A stretch of DNA of 64,000 nt from Bradyrhizobium sp. CCGB12 (GCF_024199845.1 NZ_JANADO010000001.1:5456001-5520000); one strand, 5' to 3'; positions 17,392 to 29,796 are shown, counted from the stretch's first letter. The notes: generated from the sequence alone by a model not told the origin. Made by a program: numbers and translations.

Positions 17392-19272
17392 CTAGTGATC
17401 GCCAACGACCCCGCGCGCCACCAAGAGATCGAGAACCGTATCCGCTAGCTGCTCGGGCTCTTGTCCCACAGTCCTGAGTTGCAGTTCAGGCCTTATCGGC
17501 CTTTCGTATGGCGCATCGATTCCGGTGAAGCCCTTGATCCCACCGGAATTCACCTTGGAATATAGACCCTTGGGATCCCGCCGGGCGCATTCTTCGAGTG
17601 GCGTGTCGACAAACACTTCGATGAACTCCCCCTCATCAAACAGATTGCGTATCAGGTCGCGTTCAGCCCTGTAGGGCGCGATGAACGAGCAAATTACGAT
17701 CAACCCGCTGTCCGCCATCAACTTGGCGACCTCGCCGACACGCCGAATATTTTCAGCGCGGTCGGCCTCGGAGAAACCAAGATCCCGATTTAGTCCGTGC
17801 CGGAGGTTATCTCCGTCCAACATCATGGTGTGGCACGACATTGCAAACAGCTTTTGATCGACGATGTTGGCAATGGTTGATTTGCCCGCGCCAGACAGCC
17901 CGGTGAACCAGATGACGCAAGGCCTCTGGTTCTTGAGTGCGGCACGTTGCCTTTTATCTACCAACAGCGATTGCAAAGCGATGTTGGTCGTCCGCCGCAG
18001 CCCAAAGGCGATCATGCCGGCTCCGACCGTGCGATTCGTATAGGGATCGATAACGATAAGTGATCCCGTCTTCGGATTGATATCGAAAGGATCGAACGCC
18101 ACGGGCAGTGCGGTCGCCACGTTGCAAAAACCGATCTCGTTTAGATTAAGCCTTCTCGCCGCCACGTGCTTACGTGTGTTGACGTCGATCCGGTGCTCGA
18201 TTGCGGTGATGCTGCCGGTTTTGGTCTGTGATCCAACACGCAGGATATAATTGCGGCCGGGAACGAGTGGGTCCTTGTCCATCCAGATTAGATGGGCGGT
18301 GAACTGGGTGGCGACCTTCGGACGCTCGTTCGGGCGCGCCAGAAGATCGCCGCGACTGATGTCGATCTCGTCCTCCAAGGTGATGGTGACAGCATCGCCA
18401 GCCTCGGCGCTGGGAAGATCAGCCTTTTGGGTCACGATCCGCTTGATTCGTGTAGTTTGCCCGGAGGCCGCGACAACGATCTCCTCGCCTGCCGAGATGC
18501 TTCCAGAAGCCACAGAGCCGGCATAACCGCGGAAATCCTGGTTGGGCCGGTTCACCCACTGGACCGGAAAACGGAACGCAGTAGCCGCGTCGGGTCGGAT
18601 ATCGATGTTGTTCAAATGGTCGAGCAGGCAAGGACCAGTATACCACCCGGTATGATCTGAACGGCTGACAAGATTGTCGCCGTAACGGGCGGAGATCGGG
18701 ATCGGAACGATAGAGGCGAAGCCGAGACCGGCCGCAAAGGTCAAATATTGGTCAACTGTCTGATCAAAACTCTTCTTCTGGTAATCGACGAGATCGATCT
18801 TGTTCACAGCTAGCACGACATGACGAATGCCCAGCAGGGAACAGATGAAGGAGTGGCGCTTGGTTTGGACCAGCACGCCCTTTCGAGCATCGATCAGGAT
18901 GATGGCGAGCTCGGCCTTCGAGGCACCAGTTGCCATGTTACGAGTGTATTGCTCGTGGCCGGGAGTGTCGGCCACAATGAACGAGCGTCGCCCGGTGCTA
19001 AAGAACCGGTAGGCCACATCGATCGTGATACCCTGTTCTCGTTCAGCTTCAAGCCCATCGACGAGCAGCGCGAAATCAATGTCGGTGCCCGTGGTGCCGT
19101 GTCTAGCGCTGTCCCGTTCCAGCGTCGTGAGCTGATCTTCGCAGATCATCTTGCTGTCATGCAACAGCCGGCCGATCAGTGTCGACTTCCCGTCATCCAC
19201 GGAGCCGCAGGTGATGAATCGCATCTGGTCCTTTGTTCCGGCCCCAACCAGATTCGTCGCTATGAAAGTCAT
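17392..19272 (-). CDS. nodQ: NodQ/CysNC: sulfate adenylyltransferase large subunit fused to APS kinase
   Basis: A protein of 626 residues. Residues 1 to about 420 are the GTP-dependent CysN part: SVDDGKSTLIGRLL (P-loop), DTPGHEQYTRNM (G3) and NKIDLVD (G4), followed by translation-factor-like beta barrels. Residues about 440-626 are APS kinase: WFTGLSGAGKSTIAN (Walker A), then DGDNLRHGLN and CSFIAPYRAERD. With NodP it converts sulfate and ATP to APS and then PAPS, the sulfate donor for Nod factor sulfotransferases. Its ATG overlaps the nodP stop by one base (TAATG). NodQ and a housekeeping CysNC look alike; the NoeE-like gene next door and the island setting favour NodQ. Confidence 0.88.
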   Translation of the reverse strand: MTFIATNLVGAGTKDQMRFITCGSVDDGKSTLIGRLLHDSKMICEDQLTTLERDSARHGTTGTDIDFALLVDGLEAEREQGITIDVAYRFFSTGRRSFIVADTPGHEQYTRNMATGASKAELAIILIDARKGVLVQTKRHSFICSLLGIRHVVLAVNKIDLVDYQKKSFDQTVDQYLTFAAGLGFASIVPIPISARYGDNLVSRSDHTGWYTGPCLLDHLNNIDIRPDAATAFRFPVQWVNRPNQDFRGYAGSVASGSISAGEEIVVAASGQTTRIKRIVTQKADLPSAEAGDAVTITLEDEIDISRGDLLARPNERPKVATQFTAHLIWMDKDPLVPGRNYILRVGSQTKTGSITAIEHRIDVNTRKHVAARRLNLNEIGFCNVATALPVAFDPFDINPKTGSLIVIDPYTNRTVGAGMIAFGLRRTTNIALQSLLVDKRQRAALKNQRPCVIWFTGLSGAGKSTIANIVDQKLFAMSCHTMMLDGDNLRHGLNRDLGFSEADRAENIRRVGEVAKLMADSGLIVICSFIAPYRAERDLIRNLFDEGEFIEVFVDTPLEECARRDPKGLYSKVNSGGIKGFTGIDAPYERPIRPELQLRTVGQEPEQLADTVLDLLVARGVVGDH

Positions 19273-20171
19273 TAAAAGTAACCTTCTCGCTTTTTCTTCT
19301 CCATCGAAGCGGCTTCATCGGTATCAATCAAGCGTCCTTGGCGCTCAGATACCGTCGCATTCCGCATTTCCTCTACGACTTCCTGGATCGTGGTCGCGTT
19401 GGAATCGATGGCTCCGCTCAGAGGATAGCATCCCAGAGTGCGGAAGCGGACCATCCTCATCTGAGGTGTTTCATTGGGCTCAAGCGGAAATCTTTCGTCG
19501 TCCACCATGATCGTTGCGCCGCTTCGTCGTACGACGGGTCTTTGTTTTGCAAAGTACAGAGGCACAACCGGGATCTGCTCGATCATGGCGTATTCCCAGA
19601 TGTCGAGCTCGGTCCAATTCGACATTGCGAACACACGCATAGTTTCGCCCTGCCGAATTCGGGTGTTGAAAAGATTCCAAAGCTCCGGCCGCTGGTTACG
19701 GGGATCCCAGGCATGCCCGGTCGAACGAAGGGAGAAGATCCGTTCTTTCGCGCGACTCTTTTCCTCGTCACGTCGCGCTCCGCCGAAGGCCGCATCAAAC
19801 TGATGGAAATCGAGCGCTTGCTTCAGGGCGTCTGTCTTCATCACTTGAGTGTGAAGTGTTGCCCCCGAATCGACCGGGTTCACCCCCCGTTCGATGCCTT
19901 CGTTATTCACGTGCACGATCAGCTCCACGCCAAGCCGCTTGGCCGTCTGATCCCGAAATGCGATCATCTCGCGAAACTTCCAGGTTGTGTCCACGTGCAG
20001 CAATGGGAACGGCAACCTAGCGGGAAAGAAGGCCTTGATTGCAATGTGAAGCATAACGCTCGAGTCTTTTCCGATCGAATAGAGCATGACCGGCTTATTG
20101 AACTCGGCGACTACTTCTCGCATGATTTCGATTGATTCAGCTTCGAGGCGGCGCAGATGTATCGGCAGCAT
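19272..20171 (-). CDS. nodP: NodP/CysD: sulfate adenylyltransferase small subunit
   Basis: A protein of 299 residues in the PP-loop ATP pyrophosphatase family. The motif [12 protein letters not shown] (about residues 31-42) is the pyrophosphate-binding loop. [22 protein letters not shown] and [11 protein letters not shown] are typical CysD blocks, and the C-terminus [10 protein letters not shown]...KKKREGYF is complete. It forms the heterodimer that makes APS with NodQ. The gene ends where nodQ begins (one-base overlap). It is preceded by 235 bases that separate it from the sulfotransferase gene, on the same strand, so all three may form one unit. Confidence 0.9.
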   Translation of the reverse strand: MLPIHLRRLEAESIEIMREVVAEFNKPVMLYSIGKDSSVMLHIAIKAFFPARLPFPLLHVDTTWKFREMIAFRDQTAKRLGVELIVHVNNEGIERGVNPVDSGATLHTQVMKTDALKQALDFHQFDAAFGGARRDEEKSRAKERIFSLRSTGHAWDPRNQRPELWNLFNTRIRQGETMRVFAMSNWTELDIWEYAMIEQIPVVPLYFAKQRPVVRRSGATIMVDDERFPLEPNETPQMRMVRFRTLGCYPLSGAIDSNATTIQEVVEEMRNATVSERQGRLIDTDEAASMEKKKREGYF

Positions 20172-20406
20172 AAGTTCTTTCCGATGAAGGCTCTCTATCG
20201 ACTAAGGGTGCCGCCTTGATTCGGCCGGTTACCAGGCGGCTGAATAGCGTTTCCGTCGGCGCAAACGTGCGGCGAGCAGCAATGCACAGAGTCATATGCC
20301 ACTCGAAGGCTGGTCGCGCAGCTAGGCTCGAAAGCTTCTGCTACCCTGATTCTGTTCAATAGCAGACTAGTACAGTGAGAGCAGGGCTTTTGCTCCACAC
20401 TGCAAG

Positions 20407-21675
20407 TCATGGCACGCCATCGTTGAGAGCGACCTCAAGCCGCGCGATCTCTTTTCGCAGCGTCTCAATAACGGCATCGCGATCACGCATAGCGTCCAGC
20501 TGCGCGGCACGATCATCCTCCGAGGCCAACAGCGCTTGGCTCAATAGAGCCCGCGTTGCCAATGGCACACCGTCCTCAGTTTCGGACCCGGACAAATGTT
20601 GCGCCTCCGCATTTTTCGGGAGCTCAGAGCTGCGGTAAGAGCTCTCAGTCGGCTGGCGGACACTATGGGTTGGTGCCGCAGCGCTGGATGAGTCCAGGCG
20701 CGTTGCTCCTCCGTCAGAGCAGCGCAAATTCCACCAAATTTCAAAGATCCGACGATAAAGTTCGGTTACCTCTCGCCCTTTGTCCACAACTCCAGCTTGC
20801 TGTGCCTGTCGTAGTTCTTGCTCATATCCGAGCTCCACCAACAGATCGGCGCCGATTAGATCGGTAACTGTTTGCATCTCTTCGATGCTCAGTTGTTTTT
20901 GCCAGGTTTGGACAGAGCGTTCATCAACCGCCTGTCTATCCAGGATCTTCCGATCTCCGAAGCTACTTGATTGAAGATACTCGGTTTCCTCAGTCGTGGC
21001 TGGCGCGGAGATTGTTGGATCACAACCGAGGCCGGCGATCACGCGGCAGACTTCCGCCTCGGGTTGCGCGACAAGGCGCTCGTACTGCACTAGCTGGGTG
21101 TGCGGTCGAGCCCGGTGCGCTGCAAGTTTAGGAAGACCCAGGACCAGATCAGCAAGCGCAGATGCAATGCTGTCGGGTAAACGGATCAGGAGATCGGCGA
21201 GAGACGATATGCTGATGGAATAGGAGGGTTCTGCTTGGAGAGGGATCCCCCACGTCGATTTCAGGGAGGCGGCAATAGCATAGGGATTGCGCATCAGAAG
21301 GATGTGTGGTGCCTTTGGATAGAGAGTTTCCAGAAACTCAAGTACCATCCAATAGCGCGGCGTCTTATCTATGACGATACGCTTGCGCGCCGCTGCCAAG
21401 TATTGGCCGTACGCCGCATTGGCAAAAGCGCGGCTGACGATCGTACGATCTATACGAGCCAAGAATTCAGAGGTCGCGGTCTTGATCATTGATGCGCCTG
21501 CCGGGTGACGGTGGTCTACCCTGCCCAATTCGTTTAGTGCCAGCATCAGCCAGGGCTCAGGGGGAGCTGTGATATCCGGATGTTGCTGCAGCAAATGGGC
21601 GAGGAGTGTCGTCCCGGAGCGCGGAAGGCCGAGGAGAAAGCATACTGCGGGCGAATGATTAGTAATGTCGACCAT
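20407..21675 (-). CDS. noeE: PAPS-dependent sulfotransferase, NoeE-like (Nod factor fucose sulfation)
   Basis: A protein of 422 residues. The 5'-phosphosulfate loop is FLLGLPRSGTTLLAHLL at residues 13-29. The 3'-phosphate region is LLMRNPYAIAASLKS (about 128-142). KTPRYW and EYLQSSSFG are further sulfotransferase-like blocks. The C-terminal 110 residues are low in motifs and end in a helical, charged segment. A length near 420, rather than about 250 as in NodH, and the presence of nodZ (fucose) favour NoeE, the fucose 3-O-sulfotransferase known from Sinorhizobium fredii NGR234. A strong AGGAGG precedes the ATG. The gene sits directly before nodPQ, which supply PAPS. The exact substrate is inference; NodH or a lipid/glycan sulfotransferase remains possible. 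Confidence 0.65.
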   Translation of the reverse strand: MVDITNHSPAVCFLLGLPRSGTTLLAHLLQQHPDITAPPEPWLMLALNELGRVDHRHPAGASMIKTATSEFLARIDRTIVSRAFANAAYGQYLAAARKRIVIDKTPRYWMVLEFLETLYPKAPHILLMRNPYAIAASLKSTWGIPLQAEPSYSISISSLADLLIRLPDSIASALADLVLGLPKLAAHRARPHTQLVQYERLVAQPEAEVCRVIAGLGCDPTISAPATTEETEYLQSSSFGDRKILDRQAVDERSVQTWQKQLSIEEMQTVTDLIGADLLVELGYEQELRQAQQAGVVDKGREVTELYRRIFEIWWNLRCSDGGATRLDSSSAAAPTHSVRQPTESSYRSSELPKNAEAQHLSGSETEDGVPLATRALLSQALLASEDDRAAQLDAMRDRDAVIETLRKEIARLEVALNDGVP

Positions 21676-23464
21676 GTGTCCTCCTAAGCGTGCACAAGCT
21701 GAGCGGCCATCGGCGTCGTCGTCGCTCGAACAAAGTAACGGCAGCGCTGCGGTTCTATCAGCATTGACCCCTTGCGCAGCATCTTGTGGGAAGGATGTCG
21801 CTTGCTCATCGTCTAAGACCTATCGAATTCGATCCATATGACAGGATCCGGAGCTTTTAACACTCCAATTGGCCCCCCGCGGCCCCTAGCAGACGTGAGA
21901 CAAAGTCGAAGGTGAGCTCAATCGTACGAAGATAAACAGCTGATATGGGAAGGGTTGAAAAGACTATACTAACGTTTATCGCCAGGCGAGGCACTTATCG
22001 CGTCTGGGGCGCAGCTCTTTGTCAAATTTCTAAGTTGTATCCACAGTGGAGAGCCAAGAGCTTCGCACCCATGCCTGATGCCGAATACTTATTCCGGTCG
22101 AACGGCAGGTCACGTCTCGATGCCATGAAGCGGAACAGGCTCATTGGCGGTCTGCGCATGCCCGGCCGGTCAACAGTCCAACGCGATGCGCTCAGCGCGT
22201 GTGCCCTCACCTTCCGTGCCGGCAATGATATGCGGTGATTGACCGTAGCTGGAAGAAACGTGATGTGGTCTCGCTCAGCTTTGCGCTGGACCTGCGCCAC
22301 CCTCGTAGAAGTCTCGTCGTCGTGCTCGGCTGGGCTAAGGAGGCGGAAGCCAAAGCTGGAATGGACCGGCCAATCCGCCTTGGGCTTAAAACTTTGCGCC
22401 CTTTTGCCGAGAGTTTCCCATCGCTCCCCTTTCGAGCAGAGGGCATCATTCGCACGCGGCGAAGCGCAGTTTACTTCAAGCGCTACGCCCAAGCTGGCAG
22501 CAGAAGGAAGTCGCCTCCAATGCCGAGCAGGAGGCGCTGAAAGAACATTGCCGCGTTTTGATGCGGGCATACAGCTCGGCGAAGGCCGAGGGCGAACTTG
22601 GCCCGACATTCGGCTTTCTCGTCGCCGTGACCTAAGCGCTGAGACGTGGCGCTCGCTCAACTTGGCAAGCTCGAGCACACCCTGTCGCATTTTTGCGGCA
22701 CCATTCAGATGGGCGTAGCTTGGCAGAACAGCGCTTGCGATGCCAAGCCCCACTATCTCTCCGTCAAGTACGACCTCCGAGTTGCCGCTGCGATCTTCGC
22801 GCCTCTGATCGAGGTAGCAATCCAAGAAGGTTTTCAGCCGATTTATTCCGAGGCCGAATCCGCACGGGCGGCGCGACGGCAACTCAAGGGGAGCCGCTTT
22901 CCGCTTGTGGGCGCTACCCGGCGCGATCGTATGAAGGGGGCTATTGTGAGAGGAAATACGCTGCTGTCGATTTGCTCCAGCGCCAGTCCGCCGCAATGCG
23001 GGCAGAGGCATTCTGGCGCGAACCTAGCGGATCGGGTGCGAGGGCTAGCGGATCATCGATCCAAGAAGGGCAACCCCAATCTCGGCGCAGAATGCCCAAA
23101 CCGCTCGCTCGCGCCAGGGCGACTCACCTGATCATTCGAAACTACGCCAGACCGGCACTGCTTTACCATTCGCTTTGAGATCATGGTTGCAAGGCAAGGC
23201 GGAAAGAGTTCGAATTGGAAAGCGATATTGGGTCGAGAGACAGAGCTCACTGAGAATAGCGTCGGGCACTCGGCCGCAAGCTCGCGAGGTGATCTGGCCC
23301 GGAGCGGACTACAGCATCGCGGTGAGTCAGGATTTTCCTCCTACAAGCACTTGTTCCCCAACAAATCAGTCCTATCTCAGGTGCGCCAAGATTGGCACTC
23401 ACTGGCTCCGATTGCTAACAATCGGGAAATCCTCAATTTGTGTAAATGCTTAGGAGAGATCTGC
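21676..23464. other. Long intergenic stretch upstream of noeE and groES, gene debris
   Basis: About 1.8 kb between divergent units. Bases 22450-22635 on the plus strand read as a helical fragment ending KEHCRVLMRAYSSAKAEG..., with no start, and look like a gene 3' end. Other frames overlap on both strands and carry no motif. A canonical -24/-12 promoter for groES was looked for and not found; TTGGCAC at 23392 and TGGCTC...TTGCT at 23403-23416 have the wrong spacing. Confidence 0.4.
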
Positions 23465-25514
<2,050 letters not shown>

Positions 25515-25532
25515 CCAGCTATCTCAAAATGG

Positions 25533-25564
25533 GACCCCGGCAGCAAATGCCGGGGTCTTCTCTT
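25533..25564 (+). terminator. Rho-independent terminator of groESL
   Basis: A ten-base perfect stem GACCCCGGCA / TGCCGGGGTC with the five-base loop GCAAA is followed by TTCTCTT. It begins 18 bases after the groEL stop. Confidence 0.85.
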
Positions 25565-26043
25565 CGGCGCAGAGCTCTTGTCCACATCGCGGTTCTGGTG
25601 CGCTAGTGCTCCCGGATATGACGATCAGCAGCTGCCGTGGCGCTGGAACCTCGGATCAACCCGAGCGCCCTAAGAGATCCCGGGCTTGCGGTCGTGGAAC
25701 AAGCAGCATCGCAGGCAATGCGAATCTCACTGGAATGATTACGAACTGAGCGTATCCAGGCGCAATGAGAACCGCCAAGCGAAAATGTCGCATCGTCCTA
25801 TCGCCTCTGCGCAATCGGCAACCGTACGCGGAGCCGGCTAACAGCACTATTGGCCAGAGGTTGGACGGCGCTAGGAGCAAAGCAAGCCAGCGATCGTCCG
25901 CCAACTGCAGAATCACCATCTGCACCGGCGCTTACTGACCGAGCTAAACGGATGCGCATGTACTGGGTGGTGGTCTTTCGTGAAAACGATCCTCATCTCT
26001 TCTATTTGAGCCGATCTGTTGCACGGTCGACAATCAGAAGAGC
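25565..26043. other. Intergenic, no gene supported
   Basis: About 480 bases. A minus-strand frame at 25656-25925 has hydrophobic stretches (LWPIVLLAG) that could be the remnant of a membrane protein, but start, ribosome binding site and recognisable family are missing. Confidence 0.35.
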
Positions 26044-26391
26044 TCAATCGAGCCGGAAGCGCTTTCGCCCAAGCGCTACGATTTCCCGGTCGGTCGAGGG
26101 ATGGCTTGTCTCAAGGCGGATGGTGAGGTCGCGCCTGTTCGTTCTCAGAAAGTGCGTCAGCTTGGTCTTTTCGGTCTCCGGTCCGACGATCAGCAGATCG
26201 GTACAGCTACTCAGGGCGCTACCTACCCTGACGAGAAAAGTTGAATCGTCATTCACGCCGGAAGCTCCAATCGTACACACTTTATGAGCGCGCACGGTCG
26301 CGGCGCCAACGCCTGTTAGTCCTATGAAGAATATCTTGGCGATAGGGTTCTCGATCCACACTACCGCGTGCGATTGAATCTGCTCTGCCAT
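26044..26391 (-). CDS. Small conserved hypothetical protein with a translation-factor-like fold pattern
   Basis: A protein of 115 residues starting MAEQIQSHAVVWIENPIAKIF; the ATG at 26391 is preferred because GAGGGG lies 7 bases upstream. It ends DREIVALGRKRFRLD. The alternation of short strands and helices and the segment SSCTDLLIVGPETEKTKLTHFLR recall bacterial eRF1/Pelota-like C-terminal domains found in many rhizobia. That similarity is from memory and not proven. No catalytic residue is known. It lies downstream of groEL on the opposite strand and is monocistronic. It could act in ribosome rescue or stress, but no function should be assumed. Confidence 0.65.
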   Translation of the reverse strand: MAEQIQSHAVVWIENPIAKIFFIGLTGVGAATVRAHKVCTIGASGVNDDSTFLVRVGSALSSCTDLLIVGPETEKTKLTHFLRTNRRDLTIRLETSHPSTDREIVALGRKRFRLD

Positions 26392-26895
26392 TTTCTTTCC
26401 CCTCAATGGGAGCGCAAGGCGCACGCATTCTTTGCGGCTGATGATGCGGAACACGGCTCCTACAAGCAGCCGTATTCGGAACCAGCGTTGGTGGATCGGC
26501 GGGAGATCGCGTTTACCCTCAGAGCCTTGCTGCTGGGAAAGCGCCAGCTTCATGCCTCAGGCTGCGTCTTCACCACTGAAGGCTAGCCGATTTCCGCTCC
26601 ATGTCGTCCCGAATCCCGCGAAAGCTCCTTTGAGGAGAGCTCTTGCCGCCGTCAGAGCTCACGCGGACTTGCGAATAACTGGATGGAGTCATAGAGCGCA
26701 AGTTAGCCCGAGATGGGGCTATCACTGCGAAAATGAAATCGCGATAATCTGCCGTTACGTGAACCTCGCTCGCTTCAAGTTTCGTCATTCTTTAGGGTAC
26801 AAGCAGGACCGCTCCGTGATCTGCCCCGCTCAAACGCGCTGATGCTGACAGGCCACCAGCTGCGCGGCCTGAACGAACTGCCCCGCCGACATTAC
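26392..26895. other. Intergenic, no gene supported
   Basis: About 500 bases upstream of the small conserved gene. Overlapping short frames were seen on both strands, none with motifs. No sigma-54 promoter was found facing the minus-strand gene. Confidence 0.4.
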
Positions 26896-29016
26896 TCAAT
26901 CCACAAGCCTCTTGGATGCATAAGTGTATTCGAGTGCCAGCCGGCGAGCCTGTTCCAAGAGATTGGCGCCCGCGCTGTGTCCGCCCTCGAAATTCTCAAA
27001 GTAGAAATACGGCTGGCCGAGGGCAGCAAGCCTGGCGGCTGCCTTGCGGCCGTGCGCCGGGTGCACGCGATCATCCTTTGTGGAGGTGAGAATGAAAGGT
27101 ACCGGGTAGTTTTTGCCCTGGGCCAGTTTCTGATAAGGCGAGTAGGCCTCCAGCCATCCGCGCTGCTCGGTCACGGCGGGATCACCATATTCACCGATGT
27201 AGGAGGCGCCCGCGCCCAACTTTGTAAACCGAAGCATGTCGAGCAGCGGCACCTCCACGATCGCAGCGTTGAAAAGGTCGGGTCGCTGAGTAATTGCGGT
27301 GCCTACCAGCAGACCTCCCTGGCTGCCGCCGATCACGCCCAACCGGCCCGGAGAGGTGATCTTCCGGCGAATCAGGTCCTCGGCAACAGCGATGAAATCA
27401 TCCCACGTCCGCTGCTTTGTTGCCCCCTGGGCGGCCTTGTGCCATCGCGGTCCAAACTCGCCGCCGCCGCGCAGGTTTGCAACAACATATGCATTGCCCT
27501 GCTCAAGCCAGAGGCGCCCCATCGCTCCGGCATACGATGGCAGGAGCGAAGCTTGAAACCCACCATAACCGGTGAGAAGGGTTGGGATCGGCTCCCCGAG
27601 CGTTGCGTTCTTTGGACGCACCAGAAAGTAGGGAATCCGAGTCCCATCGAGCGAAGCTGCCTCGAACTGCTCCACAACGTGGCTGGACGCGTTGAACCGA
27701 GGAGGTGTCGTCTTCAGAATCTCGAGACGTTTGGTTGCCGCGTCAAAGTGCCAGAGGGAAGTCGGCACGAGATAGCTGGAGACCGTGAACAGCACCTCGT
27801 CCGTTTCAGCGCGAGCGGCTGACAGGCTGACGTTTTTGTTGACAGAGAGCGGGATCGGCGCGGCCCGCCACGTTCCCTGGTCGTAGCTATAGGTGAAAGC
27901 CTTGCTTTGAACATTGTCAAGGATCGTTAGGATCAAAACGTTCTTGGTGACCGCGAGCCCGCTGAGCGCATGCCGAGCCTCGGGCTGGAAGACCACCGAC
28001 GGCGTCGCGCGCAGCGGATCCTGCTTCCACTCGGCCAGGTCATACGAGACAATCGATCCGGCAGCAAAGTCGGTGCTGCCGGACGGCGCCCAGTCTTCGT
28101 CGAGCGTCACTATCAGGCGGTCACTGGCGATGCCAACGATGTTCGCCCTTTTTGGCAAGTTAAGCTTGATCGGTCCGTCGGGCCCGAAGAGCACATACTC
28201 CTGCTCGAAGAAGCTGATGGCGCGCATGGCGCCGATCGCATGAATCTTGCCTTCACTGTCCCGCAGCACGAATGGCGCCGTCATCGCATCGTTCGGCTCC
28301 CCACGAAACACCTCGCGCGCTTGAACGAGCGGCTGAGCGCGCTTGAGCTCCTTCACGATGAAGGGATAGCCCCCCGGCGTCATGGTCCCTTCGCCCCAAT
28401 CTCGCGCAATGAGTATGGTGTCGCGGTCGACCCAGCTGACGCTCTGCTTTCCCTCCGGAAGATCGAACCCCGTTGGTACGAAGGCCTTGGCATACCGATC
28501 GAACTCGCGAATGAACACGGCGTCTTTTCCGCCGTCAGAAAGCTCCACGAGGCAGAGGCGCTCTTCGGGCGGCAGGCAGCTAACGCCCTTGAAGACCCAG
28601 TTCTTCTTCTCCGTGACGGCCAGCTCGTCAATGCTGAGAATAGTCTCCCAGTGTGGCTCCGGGCTGCGATAGCTGTTGAATGTGGTATGCCGCCAGATGC
28701 CTCGCACGTGGCTTTCGTCCTGCCAAAAATTGTCGAGCCCCTGCCGCTCCAACGAAACATACGGGATCCGGTCCTTGGCTTGAAGGATGCCCAGCGCCTC
28801 TTCATAGAATCGGTGATACCGGGGATCTGATTGGAGCGCTGCGAGCGTTTTATCGTTCTCGGCGCGCGCCCAAGCGAGTGCGCGTGGTCCGTCGATCTCC
28901 TCGAGCCAAAGGAACGGATCCTCCACCTCAGTGGTAGGGACCCGCTTCTGGGGCAACGCCGGAGCGCCCAAACATGCCATTGAGAGCAACGCGGCGGCGA
29001 GGAGTGACTGCTTCAT
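26896..29016 (-). CDS. Prolyl oligopeptidase family serine peptidase (S9A), exported
   Basis: A peptidase of 706 residues. The start at 29016 gives a signal peptide (MKQSLLAAALLSMACLGAPA) and has AGGA upstream; the frame opens earlier with no better start. The N-terminal part (about 30-430) has the beta-propeller character of the family, beginning VEDPFLWLEEIDGPRALAWAR. The catalytic domain has LTGYGGFQASL, the nucleophile elbow GVIGGSQGGLLVG, the Asp in STKDDRVHPAHGRK and the His in FEGGHSAGAN. It would cleave short Pro-containing peptides in the periplasm. No partner gene adjoins it. A symbiotic role, such as degrading host peptides, is possible but unproven. It looks intact. Confidence 0.88.
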   Translation of the reverse strand: MKQSLLAAALLSMACLGAPALPQKRVPTTEVEDPFLWLEEIDGPRALAWARAENDKTLAALQSDPRYHRFYEEALGILQAKDRIPYVSLERQGLDNFWQDESHVRGIWRHTTFNSYRSPEPHWETILSIDELAVTEKKNWVFKGVSCLPPEERLCLVELSDGGKDAVFIREFDRYAKAFVPTGFDLPEGKQSVSWVDRDTILIARDWGEGTMTPGGYPFIVKELKRAQPLVQAREVFRGEPNDAMTAPFVLRDSEGKIHAIGAMRAISFFEQEYVLFGPDGPIKLNLPKRANIVGIASDRLIVTLDEDWAPSGSTDFAAGSIVSYDLAEWKQDPLRATPSVVFQPEARHALSGLAVTKNVLILTILDNVQSKAFTYSYDQGTWRAAPIPLSVNKNVSLSAARAETDEVLFTVSSYLVPTSLWHFDAATKRLEILKTTPPRFNASSHVVEQFEAASLDGTRIPYFLVRPKNATLGEPIPTLLTGYGGFQASLLPSYAGAMGRLWLEQGNAYVVANLRGGGEFGPRWHKAAQGATKQRTWDDFIAVAEDLIRRKITSPGRLGVIGGSQGGLLVGTAITQRPDLFNAAIVEVPLLDMLRFTKLGAGASYIGEYGDPAVTEQRGWLEAYSPYQKLAQGKNYPVPFILTSTKDDRVHPAHGRKAAARLAALGQPYFYFENFEGGHSAGANLLEQARRLALEYTYASKRLVD

Positions 29017-29171
29017 AGAACGTATCCTGAACTGCTTGAGCGGTGCGGCTGGCGCAATTTGAAGCTGGCCAGAGCGAACGGACAATGTGCATTCGGTCAC
29101 GACAACAGATGCGCGCCGGACCGTGCCCGGCCGCATCGAAGCAAGCGGCGTGCCGTAAGAGATTTGAAGGT

Positions 29172-29200
29172 CCCCCGTAGCTCAGCTGTAGCAGGTCGGC
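29172..29200 (+). other. tRNA 5'-half-like remnant
   Basis: The run CCCCCGTAGCTCAGCTG is what a tRNA acceptor strand followed by a D-arm looks like, and TAGCAGG follows. No anticodon arm, T-arm or matching 3' acceptor strand was found downstream, so it is not a functional tRNA. Islands often integrate at tRNA genes and leave such pieces, but a chance match cannot be excluded. Confidence 0.3.
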
Positions 29201-29765
29201 TTAGACCTGACACTGCGGTGTTGGCTCCGACAGTATTGTCGCAAGTTCTACGCTTCTGCCGAACTTGGCAACGTTTGTCCGCTCTGTTTTACAAATTCGC
29301 CCGTGATTGCGCCAAATGGACTCTCGGCTTGTCCCAGTTGAACGGCTCATATTCAGAAACAGCCATCCATACAGTCGCAAACATTTCCGGGTAAAAGCTC
29401 GCACTCCGCCGGCTCAATGATCATTTCGTGCAATCTCGCGGGTGCATTCTCTCTCCCGCATCAGGGCCAACGTGCTTTAGCTATTCACCAGGAGCGGAGC
29501 CCTATTGTGGGCTCGCTATTCACTGACCTTGGCGGATGATGCGGCGTGCCTAGGCCAGATTGGTCTTGCCCCGGGGGCCTCTCGCGCCGCGACAGTGGTC
29601 GTGAGGTCCTGCTCGTCAAGGGAATCGGCGGAATACATTCTGGCTATCCAACTTCGTTCCGCACTCGGCAGAAACTGCGCTGCGAATATGCCGCCAAATA
29701 CTGCATTGGAGAGAGGCTACCGGTGTCCTGGCATACGGCGCAAGACCCGAATGGGAACAAAGCGC

Positions 29766-29796
29766 TTGAACCTGACGCTGCGTCAGGACGTAGTCT
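29766..29796 (+). promoter_or_regulatory. MerR-type promoter (copy F) facing the carbonic anhydrase gene
   Basis: TTGAAC, 19 bases, TAGTCT. The spacer contains the perfect dyad CTGACG-CTG-CGTCAG. It reads toward the carbonic anhydrase start about 220 bases downstream. The -10 element is the weakest of the six sites. Confidence 0.45.

Noticed and set aside
21830..21880. nod-box-like sequence ATCCAT...GGAT...CCAATT
   Set aside because: The ATC-GAT half-sites are 10, not 9, bases apart, the rest fits poorly and no gene follows on that strand.
22022..23011. 329-residue minus-strand frame
   Set aside because: No motif, Arg/Ser/Pro-rich composition, no ribosome binding site, and other frames over the same bases are equally open.
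23390..23420. Possible sigma-54 promoter for groES (TTGGCAC and TTGCT elements)
   Set aside because: Spacing between GG and GC is 8, 9 or 18 bases in the possible pairings; 10 is required.
25656..25925. Hydrophobic frame resembling a MASE1-type membrane segment
   Set aside because: No start signal, no sensor or output domain and too short; probably chance or debris.
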